Shown here in pieces: positions 33,928-48,208 of a stretch of DNA of 64,000 nt; within the stretch, counting starts at the first letter, position 1, and each line of letters starts with the position of its first letter. This DNA comes from Clostridiales bacterium (lineage in GTDB: Bacteria > Bacillota > Clostridia > Christensenellales > Borkfalkiaceae), in contig SVIP01000003.1 of assembly GCA_015069425.1 (NCBI GenBank), positions 175,037 through 239,036 of the forward strand, written 5' to 3'. The notes under the pieces are model-generated. The model ran no database searches, was not told where the DNA came from, and saw nothing but the letters and a program-made list of their open reading frames with translations. The translations under genes and the position numbers were made by a program.

Positions 33928-36126
33928 TTATGTTAAATTATTAGAATTAACTTCCATATACACAGATATCAAGCGTGTTTTATGCTTGTCTGCTCTTGTA
34001 AAAATTTCGTCAAGTAGATTTTTATCTTCTGCATTTATACGCATAAGAACTTGAAATCTAAATTTATTTTGTAAACGCTTTAACGGTGCTTTCATACAAC
34101 CGAAAAAACGGAATTTGTCTTTATTTAAATTATAGACTACGCTCAAATCGTCATACACGTTTTTTGTAACGGCAAGCGTTTTTTCTTCATCTTCACCACT
34201 AATCAAAATTCTAACAACGTCGGTAAAAGGTGGGAAAGCCGTGGCTTTTCTGATTGATATTTCTTGCTTAAAGAAATTTTCGTAATCATAATTTATTGCA
34301 TATCTTAATACCGGATTATCAGGTGAATAAGTTTGTAAAACAACTTTGCCCGCTTCTTGAGCCCTACCACTTCTACCTGCAACTTGAGTTAAAAGTTGAA
34401 AGGTGCGTTCACTACTTCTATAATCGGAAAAATGCAAACTCATATCAGCATCAAGTATGCCAACCAAAGTTACAAACGGAAAGTCGTGCCCCTTTGCTAT
34501 CATTTGAGTTCCGACTAAAATATCCGCCTCTCTTGCGCTGAAACTACTTAAAATCTTAAAATGCCCTTCTTTATTTTGAGTAGTATCTCTATCCATACGC
34601 AAAATACGCGCTTTAGGATAAAGTTTTTGCAGTTCCGCAACTACTCGTTCCGTCCCCGTTCCACCGTACCTTATAAACGGACTTCCACATTCCGTACAAG
34701 CGGTAATCATTTTATATTTAGCACCACAATAATGACACAAAAGCGCGTCGTCTTCTTTGTGATAAGTAAGCGATACGTCGCAAGCATCACATTTTTGAAC
34801 GTGCCCACATTCCGTGCATATTACGGTTTTTGAATATCCGCGTTGGTTCAAAAATATAATGGTTTGATTTCCACGAGATAAGCACTCGTCAAGTTCAACT
34901 TTTAATATTGAAGAAAATGGCGAATTGTTGCCTCTACGTATTTCCTTACGCATATCCGCAATTTCTACGGTTGGCAGAGGTCTTTTATTTATTCTATCAG
35001 GCAGTTCAACTAGATTATACTCGCCGTTTTGAGCCTTTAAATAACTTTCCACAGACGGCGTTGCGCTACCCAAAACCAGTTTAGCATTATTAAATTCTGC
35101 CCTAAATTTTGCAACGTTTACAGTTGAATATCTAGGTGAAGATTCGCTAGTATAACTTCCGTCGTGTTCTTCATCTATTATTATAAGTCCTAAATTTTCT
35201 ACGGGCGCATAAATAGCACTGCGTGCGCCTATGGCTATTCTTGCCTCGCCATTTCTTAAACGCCACCACTCGTCAAATCGCTCACCAACGGACAGTCCAC
35301 TATGTAAAATAGCCGCATTGTCGCCAAATCGTGCCCTTAACTGTTTCAACATTTGAGGTGTAAGCGCAATTTCAGGCACGAGCATTATTGCGGTTTTTCC
35401 CTCTTCAATAGTTTTATTGATTAGGTTAAGATATACTTCGGTTTTACCACTACCCGTAACACCAAAAATTAAACTTACTGTTTTATCTGTCTTTACAATG
35501 CTATTTATTGCTAAATTTTGTCTAGGGGTCAACTCAACATCTTTTTTTACAGTGTCAAGATTTTTATAAGGGGAACGAAAAAATTTTTCTTCACTTATTT
35601 CCGCATATCCTTTTTTTACTAAAGAGTTTAATGCCGAAGAACCAAACTTATCTGAAAGAGAAGTAAAAGTGCTTTTTCCATTATCAAAAAGATATTTTAC
35701 TAACTCTATTTGTTTTATGGCAGATTTACGTAAATTATCTAAAATTTCATTTATTTGTAATCCGTGTTTAATAGAAACAAATCTAACAAACTGCTCTTTT
35801 ACTTTACCCTTTCTCATTTCAGACGGTAAAAATAATCTCAATGCAGCAGCCCTAGTAACGTAACACGTTTTACAAACGAATTCCATAAGGGCAAGCGTTT
35901 CTTCTGTGAGAGCAGGCGTTTCTTCAAGAACACGCAATATAGGTTTAATTTTTTCTAAAGGGAATACGCTGTTTTCTTTTATACCGATTACAATACCTTC
36001 AATAACCTTATTACCAAAAGGCACGGCAACTCGGCTGCCTGTTTTAACTTGGCAACCTTGAAAAGAATATTCAAAAATTCTATCAACTTCTACGTTGTTA
36101 ATATCGACAATTACGTCAGCGAACAT
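33928..36126 (-). CDS. priA: Primosomal protein N' (PriA helicase)
   Basis: 732 residues. N-terminal 3'-end-binding domain, Walker A GVTGSGKTEVYL, DEEH box (IIDEEHDGSY), paired zinc fingers (CTECGHVQKCDAC and LCHYCG...CTECGS), and the helicase motif VAGRSGRAQ. Restarts stalled replication forks. In B. subtilis coaBC precedes it; here rpoZ is the direct upstream gene. Confidence 0.95.
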   Translation of the reverse strand: MFADVIVDINNVEVDRIFEYSFQGCQVKTGSRVAVPFGNKVIEGIVIGIKENSVFPLEKIKPILRVLEETPALTEETLALMEFVCKTCYVTRAAALRLFLPSEMRKGKVKEQFVRFVSIKHGLQINEILDNLRKSAIKQIELVKYLFDNGKSTFTSLSDKFGSSALNSLVKKGYAEISEEKFFRSPYKNLDTVKKDVELTPRQNLAINSIVKTDKTVSLIFGVTGSGKTEVYLNLINKTIEEGKTAIMLVPEIALTPQMLKQLRARFGDNAAILHSGLSVGERFDEWWRLRNGEARIAIGARSAIYAPVENLGLIIIDEEHDGSYTSESSPRYSTVNVAKFRAEFNNAKLVLGSATPSVESYLKAQNGEYNLVELPDRINKRPLPTVEIADMRKEIRRGNNSPFSSILKVELDECLSRGNQTIIFLNQRGYSKTVICTECGHVQKCDACDVSLTYHKEDDALLCHYCGAKYKMITACTECGSPFIRYGGTGTERVVAELQKLYPKARILRMDRDTTQNKEGHFKILSSFSAREADILVGTQMIAKGHDFPFVTLVGILDADMSLHFSDYRSSERTFQLLTQVAGRSGRAQEAGKVVLQTYSPDNPVLRYAINYDYENFFKQEISIRKATAFPPFTDVVRILISGEDEEKTLAVTKNVYDDLSVVYNLNKDKFRFFGCMKAPLKRLQNKFRFQVLMRINAEDKNLLDEIFTRADKHKTRLISVYMEVNSNNLT

Positions 36127-36197
36127 CTTGCGTATCCTTTGCCCCTAAAAAATAAAATATGTCCACCAAAATTGATGAACACATTTTTAATCAATCA

Positions 36198-36401
36198 TCA
36201 GTCGTTGGTGGCAATCAATTTACCGTCGTAAATTTCTTGCGCGGCAACAGATAACGGCTTTTCTTTACTGGGAAGTTCAGTATAGCCTTGATTTTGCGCC
36301 TGTTCCATAAGTTGTCTTGCGCGCTTGCTTGTAACGATGCAAAGTTCATACTTTGAACCGATTTTTTGTGCTAATTCGTCAATAGGCGGTTTATGTATCA
36401 T
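36198..36401 (-). CDS. rpoZ: RNA polymerase omega subunit
   Basis: 67 residues. The N-terminal PPIDELAQKIGSKYELCIVTSKRARQL matches omega (the KYxLxxxxAKRAR core), which helps assemble RNA polymerase and often affects ppGpp response. Lies between gmk and priA as in other Bacillota; AAGGAG precedes the ATG. Confidence 0.9.
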   Translation of the reverse strand: MIHKPPIDELAQKIGSKYELCIVTSKRARQLMEQAQNQGYTELPSKEKPLSVAAQEIYDGKLIATND

Positions 36402-36428
36402 ATTTAATCTCCTTAAACGTGTTTAATC

Positions 36429-36995
36429 TTATTTATTCTTTTCTTGATAAATTATTTTTTCTACTTCTTTAATAGCAGTTTTTAAGTCGTCGTTTACAAC
36501 GTTATAATCGTAAAGTTCTTTTTTACTCAACTCGTAATCAATCCTATCCATTCTTAAATTGATTTTCGCCAAAGATTCAGTATCTCTTTTTATAAGTCTA
36601 TTGCGAACTTCTTCTAAAGACGGCGGTAATAACATAATTAAAACGGCATCTGGAAAATTCTTTTTAACTTCAAGCCCGCCGTTCACGTCAATCTCTAAAA
36701 GAACGTCTTTATTTTCAAGCGTGTTTAAAACGAATTGTTTTGGCGTACCATAAAAATTTTCAAAGTGTTCTGAATATTCTAAAAACCCACCCTGTTCAAC
36801 CTTATTTTTAAATTCAGATTTTTCTATAAAAAAATAATCTCTGCCGTTGAGTTCGCCCTCTCTTGGTCTTCTAGTCGTGCAAGAAATACTTAAAGCAATA
36901 TTTTTATTTTGCTCAATCAATTTTTTAGCAATAGTACCCTTACCAACCCCAGACGGCCCCGACAAAACTATTAAAACGTTTCTTTTATTATTCAA
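36429..36995 (-). CDS. gmk: Guanylate kinase
   Basis: About 188 residues. Phosphorylates GMP to GDP. P-loop SGPSGVGKGTI, the GMP-binding TTRRPREGELNGRDYFF and the lid region RLIKRDTESL are intact. The start is uncertain: I favour a TTG at 36995 that overlaps the yicC stop, because the family begins a few residues before the P-loop; the frame is open to 37049 inside yicC. Confidence 0.92.
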   Translation of the reverse strand: MNNKRNVLIVLSGPSGVGKGTIAKKLIEQNKNIALSISCTTRRPREGELNGRDYFFIEKSEFKNKVEQGGFLEYSEHFENFYGTPKQFVLNTLENKDVLLEIDVNGGLEVKKNFPDAVLIMLLPPSLEEVRNRLIKRDTESLAKINLRMDRIDYELSKKELYDYNVVNDDLKTAIKEVEKIIYQEKNK

Positions 36996-37857
36996 GGTTT
37001 TGGACTTGTTCCCTAACCTTTTCAATTTCATTTTTAAGTTCCAAAGCATAACGTGTTACTTCTATATCGTTTGATTTTGAACAAATCGTGTTCGTTTCTC
37101 TATTGAATTCCTGCATAAGAAAATCAAGTTTTTTGCCCGTTCCGTCAACCTTAACTATTTCTCGAAACTGTACTATATGTGAATTAAGCCTTGTTAATTC
37201 TTCGTCAATATTTACCCTATCGGTATAGAAAGCAACTTCACTTAACAGCCTAGATTCTTCGTATTTAACGTCTTTTAAGAACTCTTCTATTCTAGTTTTT
37301 AACTTGATTTTATAATCTTGCGCAACCATAGGCGCACGTTCTTTAATCTTATCGGCAAGACTTTTAATCACGTCCATACGAGCAAGCATATCAACGACTA
37401 ATTTTTCGCCTTCAATCTTACGCATAGCGTTAAGTTTTTCACACGCAGATTTAACAGTTTCTTTAACGAGAGTTTCAAATTCCGAAACGTCGGTAACCGA
37501 ATTATCTACAATAACTTCAGGCGATTTCATCAACATACTAACCGTAACGTCGTTAGCAAGAGAGAGTTTATCTGCAATAAGTTTGCCTGCTTTATAATAC
37601 CCTATCGCTTTATCTAAATTTACTTCGATATCTAAATCTTTTTCTCTAGTATCTGAAAAATTGATAAATAAATCAATTCTGCCACGCTTAACGTAATTTT
37701 GAACGGTTTTTCTTATTAAGTCTTCTAAAGCGATAAATGCGCGCGGTGTTTTGCAATTCAAATCAAAATTACGGTTATTTACGGTTTTAATTTCAACAAC
37801 GAGATTTACGCCGTTTTCATTTTGCTCCGCCCTACCGTAACCAGTCATACTGTACAT
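36988..37857 (-). CDS. yicC: YicC-family endoribonuclease
   Basis: 289 residues. Begins MYSMTGYGRAE, the family hallmark, and ends with the DUF1732 domain (LDFLMQEFNRETNTICSKSND). YicC/YloC proteins are Mn-dependent endoribonucleases of RNA turnover. The position directly before gmk is conserved; the small remA gene that lies between them in B. subtilis is not present. Confidence 0.92.
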   Translation of the reverse strand: MYSMTGYGRAEQNENGVNLVVEIKTVNNRNFDLNCKTPRAFIALEDLIRKTVQNYVKRGRIDLFINFSDTREKDLDIEVNLDKAIGYYKAGKLIADKLSLANDVTVSMLMKSPEVIVDNSVTDVSEFETLVKETVKSACEKLNAMRKIEGEKLVVDMLARMDVIKSLADKIKERAPMVAQDYKIKLKTRIEEFLKDVKYEESRLLSEVAFYTDRVNIDEELTRLNSHIVQFREIVKVDGTGKKLDFLMQEFNRETNTICSKSNDIEVTRYALELKNEIEKVREQVQNLE

Positions 37858-37912
37858 AAGTTTATAGCTCCGTATAAAATTATATTTATTCTATCACAAT
37901 TTAAATTATTTA

Positions 37913-42099
<4,187 letters not shown>

Positions 42100-42114
42100 T
42101 TTTCACCTAATACG

Positions 42115-43275
42115 TTATAAACAATAAATTACAGAAGATATTCTTTTTGCCGACTCTGCTAGTGAATCAATATCGGCTTCTTCTTCAGTTGAATGAGCAC
42201 GCTCACCTTTAACGCCTAGTGAATCGATACATGGAATTCCGTAGGCAGTTACGTCAGCCGCGTCAGAACCCCCATTGCGTTTTCCTGCAGATAACTTAGT
42301 TAATCCGTTATTTTCAAAAACCACGTTTATTTTATTTAATAATGATAAATTTCTATCGCAAAGTTCCATTGCGACACGGTATCCAATTTTATTAAGTTTA
42401 GTAGTACAACCTTTTACAAATTGTTTTTCAGCAATTTCTTTCATTAGGTTTTCTATCCATTGTTTTTGTGCGTCAGTAGCAAAACGTATATCAACCTCAA
42501 AAGAACATTCACCCGCAACGGTGTTCGAAACGCTACCGCCTTTTATAGTTCCAACGTTACAAGTTATTCCATTTGAATCTTTTATTTTTTCTATCTCGAT
42601 TATTTTATGCGACGCTTCGGCAATAGCATTTGCGCCCTCCGTTGCACAGTAAGAAGCGTGCACCTCTTTACCATAGACTCTAAACTCATATTTTAAAATA
42701 CCCTTTCTTTCTATGCACGCCTTCCCATCAAAATACTGTTCATGCCCCTCTAAATTTAAGAATGCAATACAATCTTCAGCCTTTTTACAAATATAATTTA
42801 TGGTTGCCTTTTTGCTAGTTTTACTACCATTTTCTTCATCAGACTGTAACAAAAATTTAATAGGTCTATCCTTAAACCCGCACTCTTTTAACGCGTGCAT
42901 TGCCATAACTCCCGCAACTGCACCACCTTTACAATCCATAACGCCAGGTCCGTATATTTTACCATTAGAAATTTTAACGGCTGGCTTTCCAAAACTACCT
43001 AATGGATGAACGGTATCAATATGCGCTGAAATTGCTATAGGCGGATTTTTAGCATCTTTGTTCATAGTTATGCATATCACGTTTCCCGAAACGTTATGTT
43101 GAAAAACTTCAATGTTCCAACCAAATTTATTGGCAAGACTAATAAAGTACTGACCGACCTCATCAACCCCTTTTTTATAATTAGTTGGACTTTCTATATT
43201 ACAAACATCTTCCCAAATACTCACATACTCGCAAACTAAATTATCGATTGCATCAAATATTTTTTTACAGTTCAT
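42115..43275 (-). CDS. M20-family metallopeptidase (carboxypeptidase G2-like)
   Basis: 386 residues. Zinc ligands and catalytic acid are visible in ISAHIDTVHPL, GPGVMDCKGG, SDEENGSKTS and GGSDAADVTAYGIPCID. The pattern fits glutamate carboxypeptidase/ArgE-like enzymes; the substrate cannot be inferred. No signal peptide, so it is cytoplasmic. Fifteen bases upstream of pcrA, perhaps co-transcribed, and divergent from the dehydrogenase at 43442. Confidence 0.85.
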   Translation of the reverse strand: MNCKKIFDAIDNLVCEYVSIWEDVCNIESPTNYKKGVDEVGQYFISLANKFGWNIEVFQHNVSGNVICITMNKDAKNPPIAISAHIDTVHPLGSFGKPAVKISNGKIYGPGVMDCKGGAVAGVMAMHALKECGFKDRPIKFLLQSDEENGSKTSKKATINYICKKAEDCIAFLNLEGHEQYFDGKACIERKGILKYEFRVYGKEVHASYCATEGANAIAEASHKIIEIEKIKDSNGITCNVGTIKGGSVSNTVAGECSFEVDIRFATDAQKQWIENLMKEIAEKQFVKGCTTKLNKIGYRVAMELCDRNLSLLNKINVVFENNGLTKLSAGKRNGGSDAADVTAYGIPCIDSLGVKGERAHSTEEEADIDSLAESAKRISSVIYCL

Positions 43276-43441
43276 AATCGCTTACCCTCCATAATTTTGC
43301 CACTATATCACACTTTAGTATTATATCATAATAAGCACCATTTTTCAAGTGCACAATTATAAAAAAATTTTTCTTTTATTTTTCTTGCTAATAAATCCCT
43401 TTTATGTTAATATTAAATTGTAAAATAATAATAGGTGAATT

Positions 43442-44269
43442 ATGAGAAAATCTTGGTTAAACAACAAAACCATAGTAATTAGTGGTGCAAGCGGTGGTTT
43501 AGGTTTTGCCATTGCCAAACTTTTAATTGAAAAGTTTAATTGTAAAATTATAGGAATTGCTAGAAACGAAAAGAAAATGCTTGCTAATATAGAAACTTTA
43601 GGCGACAAAAAAAGTAATTTTAGTTACAAACTTTTTGACGTGTCAAGCAAAAGCAACTGGGTAGATTTTGCAGATGAACTAAACGCTAACAACGTTCAAG
43701 TTGACGTTTTAATAAATAACGCAGGTTTTATGTTGCCTTTTGCGAGGTTTGAAAAATATTCTGATGCTGAAATTGAAGAAATTATTAAAACCGACCTTTG
43801 CGCTTGCTTATATTCAGTTAAAGAATTGTTGCCAAACTTAAAAAACTCTACTTCCCCCGCTATAGTAAACGTTTCAAGCGCGGCTGGATTATGCGCGGTG
43901 GTCGGTCAAAGTATGTATTGCACAACAAAATTTGCAGTTAGAGGTTTTACTGAAACTCTTCGTCAAGAATACAAAAAGAAAATTTACGTGGGCGGAATAT
44001 ACCCAGGGTTTATTAAAACCGATATTTTAAACAGACAAAGCGAAAGCGCAAAACAAAACAAACTTGTAAATAAGTTAATGATGCCTTTAGATAAGGCTAG
44101 CAAAAAAATTGTTAAAGGAATTGCAAAAAAGAAAAAATCTATCGTTATGGGAATAGACGGCAGACCTATGAGTTTTTTAGGAAGATTATTCCCAAATTTT
44201 ACGGCTAACGTTATTACTAAAGTATTAAAATCTTCAAAACTAGAAATGTTTAACGAAGTATTTGACTAG
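43442..44269 (+). CDS. Short-chain dehydrogenase/reductase
   Basis: 275 residues, classical SDR. Cofactor loop SGASGGLGFAIAK, NNAG motif (INNAGFMLP), catalytic Ser (VNVSSAAG) and YxxxK (MYCTTKFAV). Substrate unknown; the GIYPGFIKTD segment is typical of NADP-dependent members. AATAGGTG precedes the ATG. Ten bases before the pyridoxal-kinase-like gene, so probably co-transcribed. Confidence 0.88.
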   Translation: MRKSWLNNKTIVISGASGGLGFAIAKLLIEKFNCKIIGIARNEKKMLANIETLGDKKSNFSYKLFDVSSKSNWVDFADELNANNVQVDVLINNAGFMLPFARFEKYSDAEIEEIIKTDLCACLYSVKELLPNLKNSTSPAIVNVSSAAGLCAVVGQSMYCTTKFAVRGFTETLRQEYKKKIYVGGIYPGFIKTDILNRQSESAKQNKLVNKLMMPLDKASKKIVKGIAKKKKSIVMGIDGRPMSFLGRLFPNFTANVITKVLKSSKLEMFNEVFD

Positions 44270-44278
44270 GAAGTTATT

Positions 44279-45115
44279 ATGAAAAGAATTTTGACTATAC
44301 AAGACATATCTTGCGTTGGTAAATGCTCTCTTACCGTTGCATTACCTATTATTTCTGCATTTGGAATTGAAACGTCTGTGTTGCCAACTGCAGTTTTATC
44401 TACACACACTGCATTTAATGGATTTACTTTTCAAGACCTAACTGCTAATTTAACTTCAATTACTAAACACTGGAAAGAGCAATCTATTGATTTTGATGCA
44501 ATTTATAGTGGATATTTAGGTTCATTTGAGCAACTAAAAATAGTTTCAAACATATTTAATGATTTTAAGACTGATAAAAATTTTATTTTAGTTGACCCTG
44601 TTATGGGCGACAACGGTAAACTTTATTCAGGATTTAACCAAGAATTTACAGACTCAATGGCACAACTTTGTAGCCACGCAGATATTATAGTACCAAACCT
44701 AACCGAGGCGTGTTTTATGTTGCACGAACAATATATTCCACACGGTTATGACGAAGATTTTATAAAACGTATCTTAAAATCGCTGACATCTTTAGGGGCA
44801 AAAAAAGCAGTGCTTACTGGCGTTACGTTTGACGGCGTAAATTTAGGCGTGTACGGATACGATAGCGAAAAAGACGAATATTTCTCATATTTTAAAGAAA
44901 AGTTGCCAGAAAGTTTTCACGGAACGGGCGACGTTTTTGCAAGTGCTTTATGCGGTGCTCTAACTCGTGGAAAATCATTGAAAGACGCCCTTACTATCGC
45001 AGTTGATTTTACCGTAGAGAGCATAAAACACACTCTAGAAAATCAAGATAGAAACTGGTACGGCGTAGATTTTGAAACCGCACTACCCCAACTAATTAAA
45101 TCGATAAATAAATAA
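44279..45115 (+). CDS. pdxY: Pyridoxal/pyridoxamine kinase (PdxY-like)
   Basis: 278 residues of the ribokinase superfamily. QDISCVGKCSLTVALPI at the start, LVDPVMGDNGKLYSGF, and the anion-hole GTGDVFASALCGAL with the catalytic Asp near the C-terminus match PdxY/PdxK-type pyridoxal kinases. Salvages B6 vitamers for the PLP enzymes seen nearby. AGGAAG precedes its ATG. Confidence 0.85.
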   Translation: MKRILTIQDISCVGKCSLTVALPIISAFGIETSVLPTAVLSTHTAFNGFTFQDLTANLTSITKHWKEQSIDFDAIYSGYLGSFEQLKIVSNIFNDFKTDKNFILVDPVMGDNGKLYSGFNQEFTDSMAQLCSHADIIVPNLTEACFMLHEQYIPHGYDEDFIKRILKSLTSLGAKKAVLTGVTFDGVNLGVYGYDSEKDEYFSYFKEKLPESFHGTGDVFASALCGALTRGKSLKDALTIAVDFTVESIKHTLENQDRNWYGVDFETALPQLIKSINK

Positions 45116-45118
45116 CAA

Positions 45119-45147
45119 AAAAACCGTTTGCAATGCAAACGGTTTTT
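45119..45147. terminator. Bidirectional terminator
   Basis: AACCGTTTGC pairs with GCAAACGGTT around AAT, with A and T runs on either side, between the convergent pdxY and CBM9-like genes. Confidence 0.85.
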
Positions 45148-45151
45148 CTAA

Positions 45152-45685
45152 TTATACTAATTTAATAAAAAATTCAGGTTTATGGAAAGTATCACTCAAC
45201 GTGGGATTTAATGCAAGAAGGTTTTTATCCGTTATTCCACCTTCAGTTTCTATTCTATAAGCGTTATATCTAATACCTATTTTTTCGTTATACCCTATTT
45301 TGTCAAGCGGAACGCTAAACTTTATACGATAATCAGTATCTGATAATTTTTCAAATTCACTCTCTAAAAAACACTCGTTTTCAGGTATCGGATATTGCTC
45401 AAGGTTGGCATCGCCAAGATTATGCATTTTATAAAGGAACTTGCAATTATTTGGGGCAACTTCTATTTCATAATACCAAGAAAGGTCTTCACCAGTGCAT
45501 ACAAAAGCCTCACAAACATCACCAGCAAATATAGGGCCGTTATATTTATTATCAGCGCTAAAAAACTGTGAATTTTTGCAAATAAATTCAAAAACTAGTT
45601 CTTTTTCCGTTTTTACAACGTCAACAGTGGTATAAAACTCTTTAATCTCTTCGCCCGTTCTATTGTTAAATAATTCGTATTTCAT
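45152..45685 (-). CDS. CBM9-like carbohydrate-binding protein (cytoplasmic)
   Basis: 177 residues, all beta. The segments GPIFAGDVCEAFV, WYYEIEVAPNN and a C-terminal LNPTLSDTFHKPEFFIKL recall the DOMON/CBM9-like fold that binds sugars. There is no signal peptide. I favour the ATG at 45685 (AAAGGTG upstream); a GTG three codons earlier has no ribosome site. It follows the SIS gene by 15 bases, so it likely belongs to the sugar operon. Confidence 0.65.
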   Translation of the reverse strand: MKYELFNNRTGEEIKEFYTTVDVVKTEKELVFEFICKNSQFFSADNKYNGPIFAGDVCEAFVCTGEDLSWYYEIEVAPNNCKFLYKMHNLGDANLEQYPIPENECFLESEFEKLSDTDYRIKFSVPLDKIGYNEKIGIRYNAYRIETEGGITDKNLLALNPTLSDTFHKPEFFIKLV

Positions 45686-45700
45686 ATAATTCACCTTTAA

Positions 45701-46780
45701 TTATTTAGTTATTGTAACTTTATTGAGAGCCCTAGGTGCGTCTGGGTTATTGCCGATTGCACAAGAAATTTTACAAGCAAACATTTGTGCAAAAATAGCA
45801 AATGCAAACATACAAACTTCTTCAGGAAGACCAAAATTTATAAGCGCATCATTGCATTTTGCCTTACCCGTTAAAACGTTATCGTTAGTAACCAACAAAA
45901 CTGGTGCATTAAGACTTAACATTTTGTCAATGCACTTCATTTGGTCCTCGCGAACCAGTCTTTGCATCTCGGCATCACCATTATTCTTTGCGCAATAAAT
46001 TATAACTGGGGTATCTTCATTTACCATTGCCATAGGTCCGTGATAAAAATCACTTCCCGCATAACCTTTTGCTTGAATATAACAAGTTTCTTGAAGTTTA
46101 AGCGTTGCCTCTAATGCAATGGCATACGTCATACCTCTAGAAAGAACAAAACCACTCTTCATATCCTTAAACTTTTTAGCGTACTTTGTGGTTAGCACAT
46201 CTATTTGAGGTATAACTTTTTCTATTTCTTGCTTAAGATTTTTCAAAATCAACAAATCTTCTTTGTGGTCTGAAAGTTCAGCAGCAAGCCATAGCATAAT
46301 ATAAAGTTGCGAACTAAAAGTTTTGGTTGCCGCAACACTACTCTCTAACCCAGCACCGCAATACAAATGATATTTAGCCTCTTTCGCCATAGGGCTTTCA
46401 AGGTCGTTTGTGATAGCAATAGTTATAGAGCCCTGTTCATTACCTCTTCTAATAATTTCAAGAACGTCAGCAGCCTTACCGCTTTGGCTACAACCTATTA
46501 CGATACTGTTAGAATAGTTGATTTTACCCTTATAAAGAGTTACAACACTAGGAGCAGATAAACCCACTGTATATTGAGAATTAACCTCTAGCATATACTT
46601 AAAGTATATCAAGGCGTGGTCACTTGTACCACGAGCGGCAGCCACAAAGTTAGTTGCCGAACCTGCTTTAATATCTGCCACTAAATTTTTCATAGTTTCA
46701 GCATTAAAGCCCTGTATCTCACCAAAAATCCTTGGCGTTTCGCTAATCTCTTTCCACATCAAAGTTTCATTGTAAATCAT
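45701..46780 (-). CDS. SIS-domain aminosugar isomerase/deaminase (GlmS-like, no glutaminase)
   Basis: About 359 residues with two SIS domains: AARGTSDHALIYFKYMLE...GCSQSGKAADVLEI and FVLSRGMTYAIALEATLKLQET. It resembles the isomerase half of GlmS and the AgaS/NagB-II type enzymes that act on GlcN-6-P-like substrates; the absence of a glutaminase domain favours catabolism. The start at 46780 has GGGAG upstream; the frame is open to 46831. Lies between the sugar kinase and the CBM9-like gene. Confidence 0.8.
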   Translation of the reverse strand: MIYNETLMWKEISETPRIFGEIQGFNAETMKNLVADIKAGSATNFVAAARGTSDHALIYFKYMLEVNSQYTVGLSAPSVVTLYKGKINYSNSIVIGCSQSGKAADVLEIIRRGNEQGSITIAITNDLESPMAKEAKYHLYCGAGLESSVAATKTFSSQLYIMLWLAAELSDHKEDLLILKNLKQEIEKVIPQIDVLTTKYAKKFKDMKSGFVLSRGMTYAIALEATLKLQETCYIQAKGYAGSDFYHGPMAMVNEDTPVIIYCAKNNGDAEMQRLVREDQMKCIDKMLSLNAPVLLVTNDNVLTGKAKCNDALINFGLPEEVCMFAFAIFAQMFACKISCAIGNNPDAPRALNKVTITK

Positions 46781-46846
46781 TTTTAATTTCTCCCTTACTA
46801 TTATTCTAGCACTACCGTTTTTATTTGTCAATAATTTTGGTAAATT

Positions 46847-48208
46847 CTATTTTATTTCAGGAAGAGATGCCGCTGCAATACTTTGACCTACTCTTTTATT
46901 TGACTCGTCGGGCATAGTAATATTTATGTCAGCAAATTCAGGGAATTCTGCATTAAGAACTTCTTTTGCCTTTTGAACGATTATTGCGCCACCTTCTCCA
47001 CTAGTAACTCTGCCAAGTAGTAAAAGATGTTTAATTTTATAAAATTCAGAATAATATGGTATAGCATATCCAAGATAAACACCTATGTCTTCATAAATCT
47101 TTCTAGCCATATCGTCGCCGTTTTCCATAAGTTTTTGCACTACCTTGAGTTTTTCTGCAGGTGAAGAGCCTTCTTCAAATTTATACCCTGCACTTTCAGC
47201 AAGTTTAATTACGCCGTCTTGTGAAAAATATTTAACACCACAACCATAATCGCCACTCCATTCATCAACCATAGCGTTTTTGTTAAAATCTACAGGCACA
47301 AATGCAACTTCAGAAAGCCAACCGTTTAACAAGCCTTTATCGTTAATGTACCCAACTGCCTCACTAGTTCCCATTGCAATACCTAAAACACAGTTGTCTT
47401 TTAAATCAATAGCCCCAGCAAGTGCGGTTACGTCGCCGTCGTTTGCAACTTCTAACGGCGCACCTATCTCTTTTGCAATGTCTATATACATATTTTGAAC
47501 GTGCGCTTTATAATCTTCCTTTGGAACTTTCAAAAATAGTGATGCAACCATAATTTTGTTATTTATATAAACGCCTGCACTTGAAACCCCGATAGCGTCA
47601 ACTCTTGGCATTTTAGACGCAGCAGTTTTAATTGCGGTCATTATACCGTCGTAATGATATCTATAGTCAGAATTTATTTTAGGGAACCAAACCACTTCTT
47701 CACTATATACAACTTTACCGTCAATAACAGCGCTAACTTTTCTATCACTACCGCCTGCATCAAAACCTATTCTGCAACCGTCAAGGTGTCCGCCTATCTT
47801 AACGTTGCAAACGTTTGCCTTTGGAAAATTAACATCATTAGTTTTAATAACTTCAAATTCAGTTTCATAAACGGTTTGCATAAAATCTACGTCGAAAGCA
47901 CGGCTACCACTTTGAGTATAATCAGCCTTAATTCTTTCATAAATATAATCGTCGCCATTGATATAAATTTTATATCCGCCCACAACCCACAAAATTGATT
48001 TAATAATTCTCTCTGCTATTGAATAGTTTTCTTCTTGTTTTTCACTTGCAGAAAAAATCTTCAATTCATAAATATAATTATATCCGTCATTACGCTCAAC
48101 GCATAGTTTTAACGTTTTATTCTCTTCTTTTTCTACCCTATTCTTGTAATCTTTTAAAACTACGCTTATAGGATTAAAACCTTTATCAAAATTTGGCACA
48201 AACTTCAT
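46847..48208 (-). CDS. BadF/ROK-like sugar kinase with extra N-terminal domain
   Basis: 453 residues. From about residue 145 an ASKHA kinase appears: FDAGGSDRKVSAVIDG (phosphate 1), VSSAGVYINNK, VANDGDVTALAGA, GIAMGTSEAVGYI. The first 140 residues are an unrecognised domain not found in ordinary ROK proteins. It is first in the minus-strand unit with the SIS gene and divergent from an AraC regulator. Probably phosphorylates an (amino) sugar; substrate unknown. Confidence 0.75.
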   Translation of the reverse strand: MKFVPNFDKGFNPISVVLKDYKNRVEKEENKTLKLCVERNDGYNYIYELKIFSASEKQEENYSIAERIIKSILWVVGGYKIYINGDDYIYERIKADYTQSGSRAFDVDFMQTVYETEFEVIKTNDVNFPKANVCNVKIGGHLDGCRIGFDAGGSDRKVSAVIDGKVVYSEEVVWFPKINSDYRYHYDGIMTAIKTAASKMPRVDAIGVSSAGVYINNKIMVASLFLKVPKEDYKAHVQNMYIDIAKEIGAPLEVANDGDVTALAGAIDLKDNCVLGIAMGTSEAVGYINDKGLLNGWLSEVAFVPVDFNKNAMVDEWSGDYGCGVKYFSQDGVIKLAESAGYKFEEGSSPAEKLKVVQKLMENGDDMARKIYEDIGVYLGYAIPYYSEFYKIKHLLLLGRVTSGEGGAIIVQKAKEVLNAEFPEFADINITMPDESNKRVGQSIAAASLPEIK

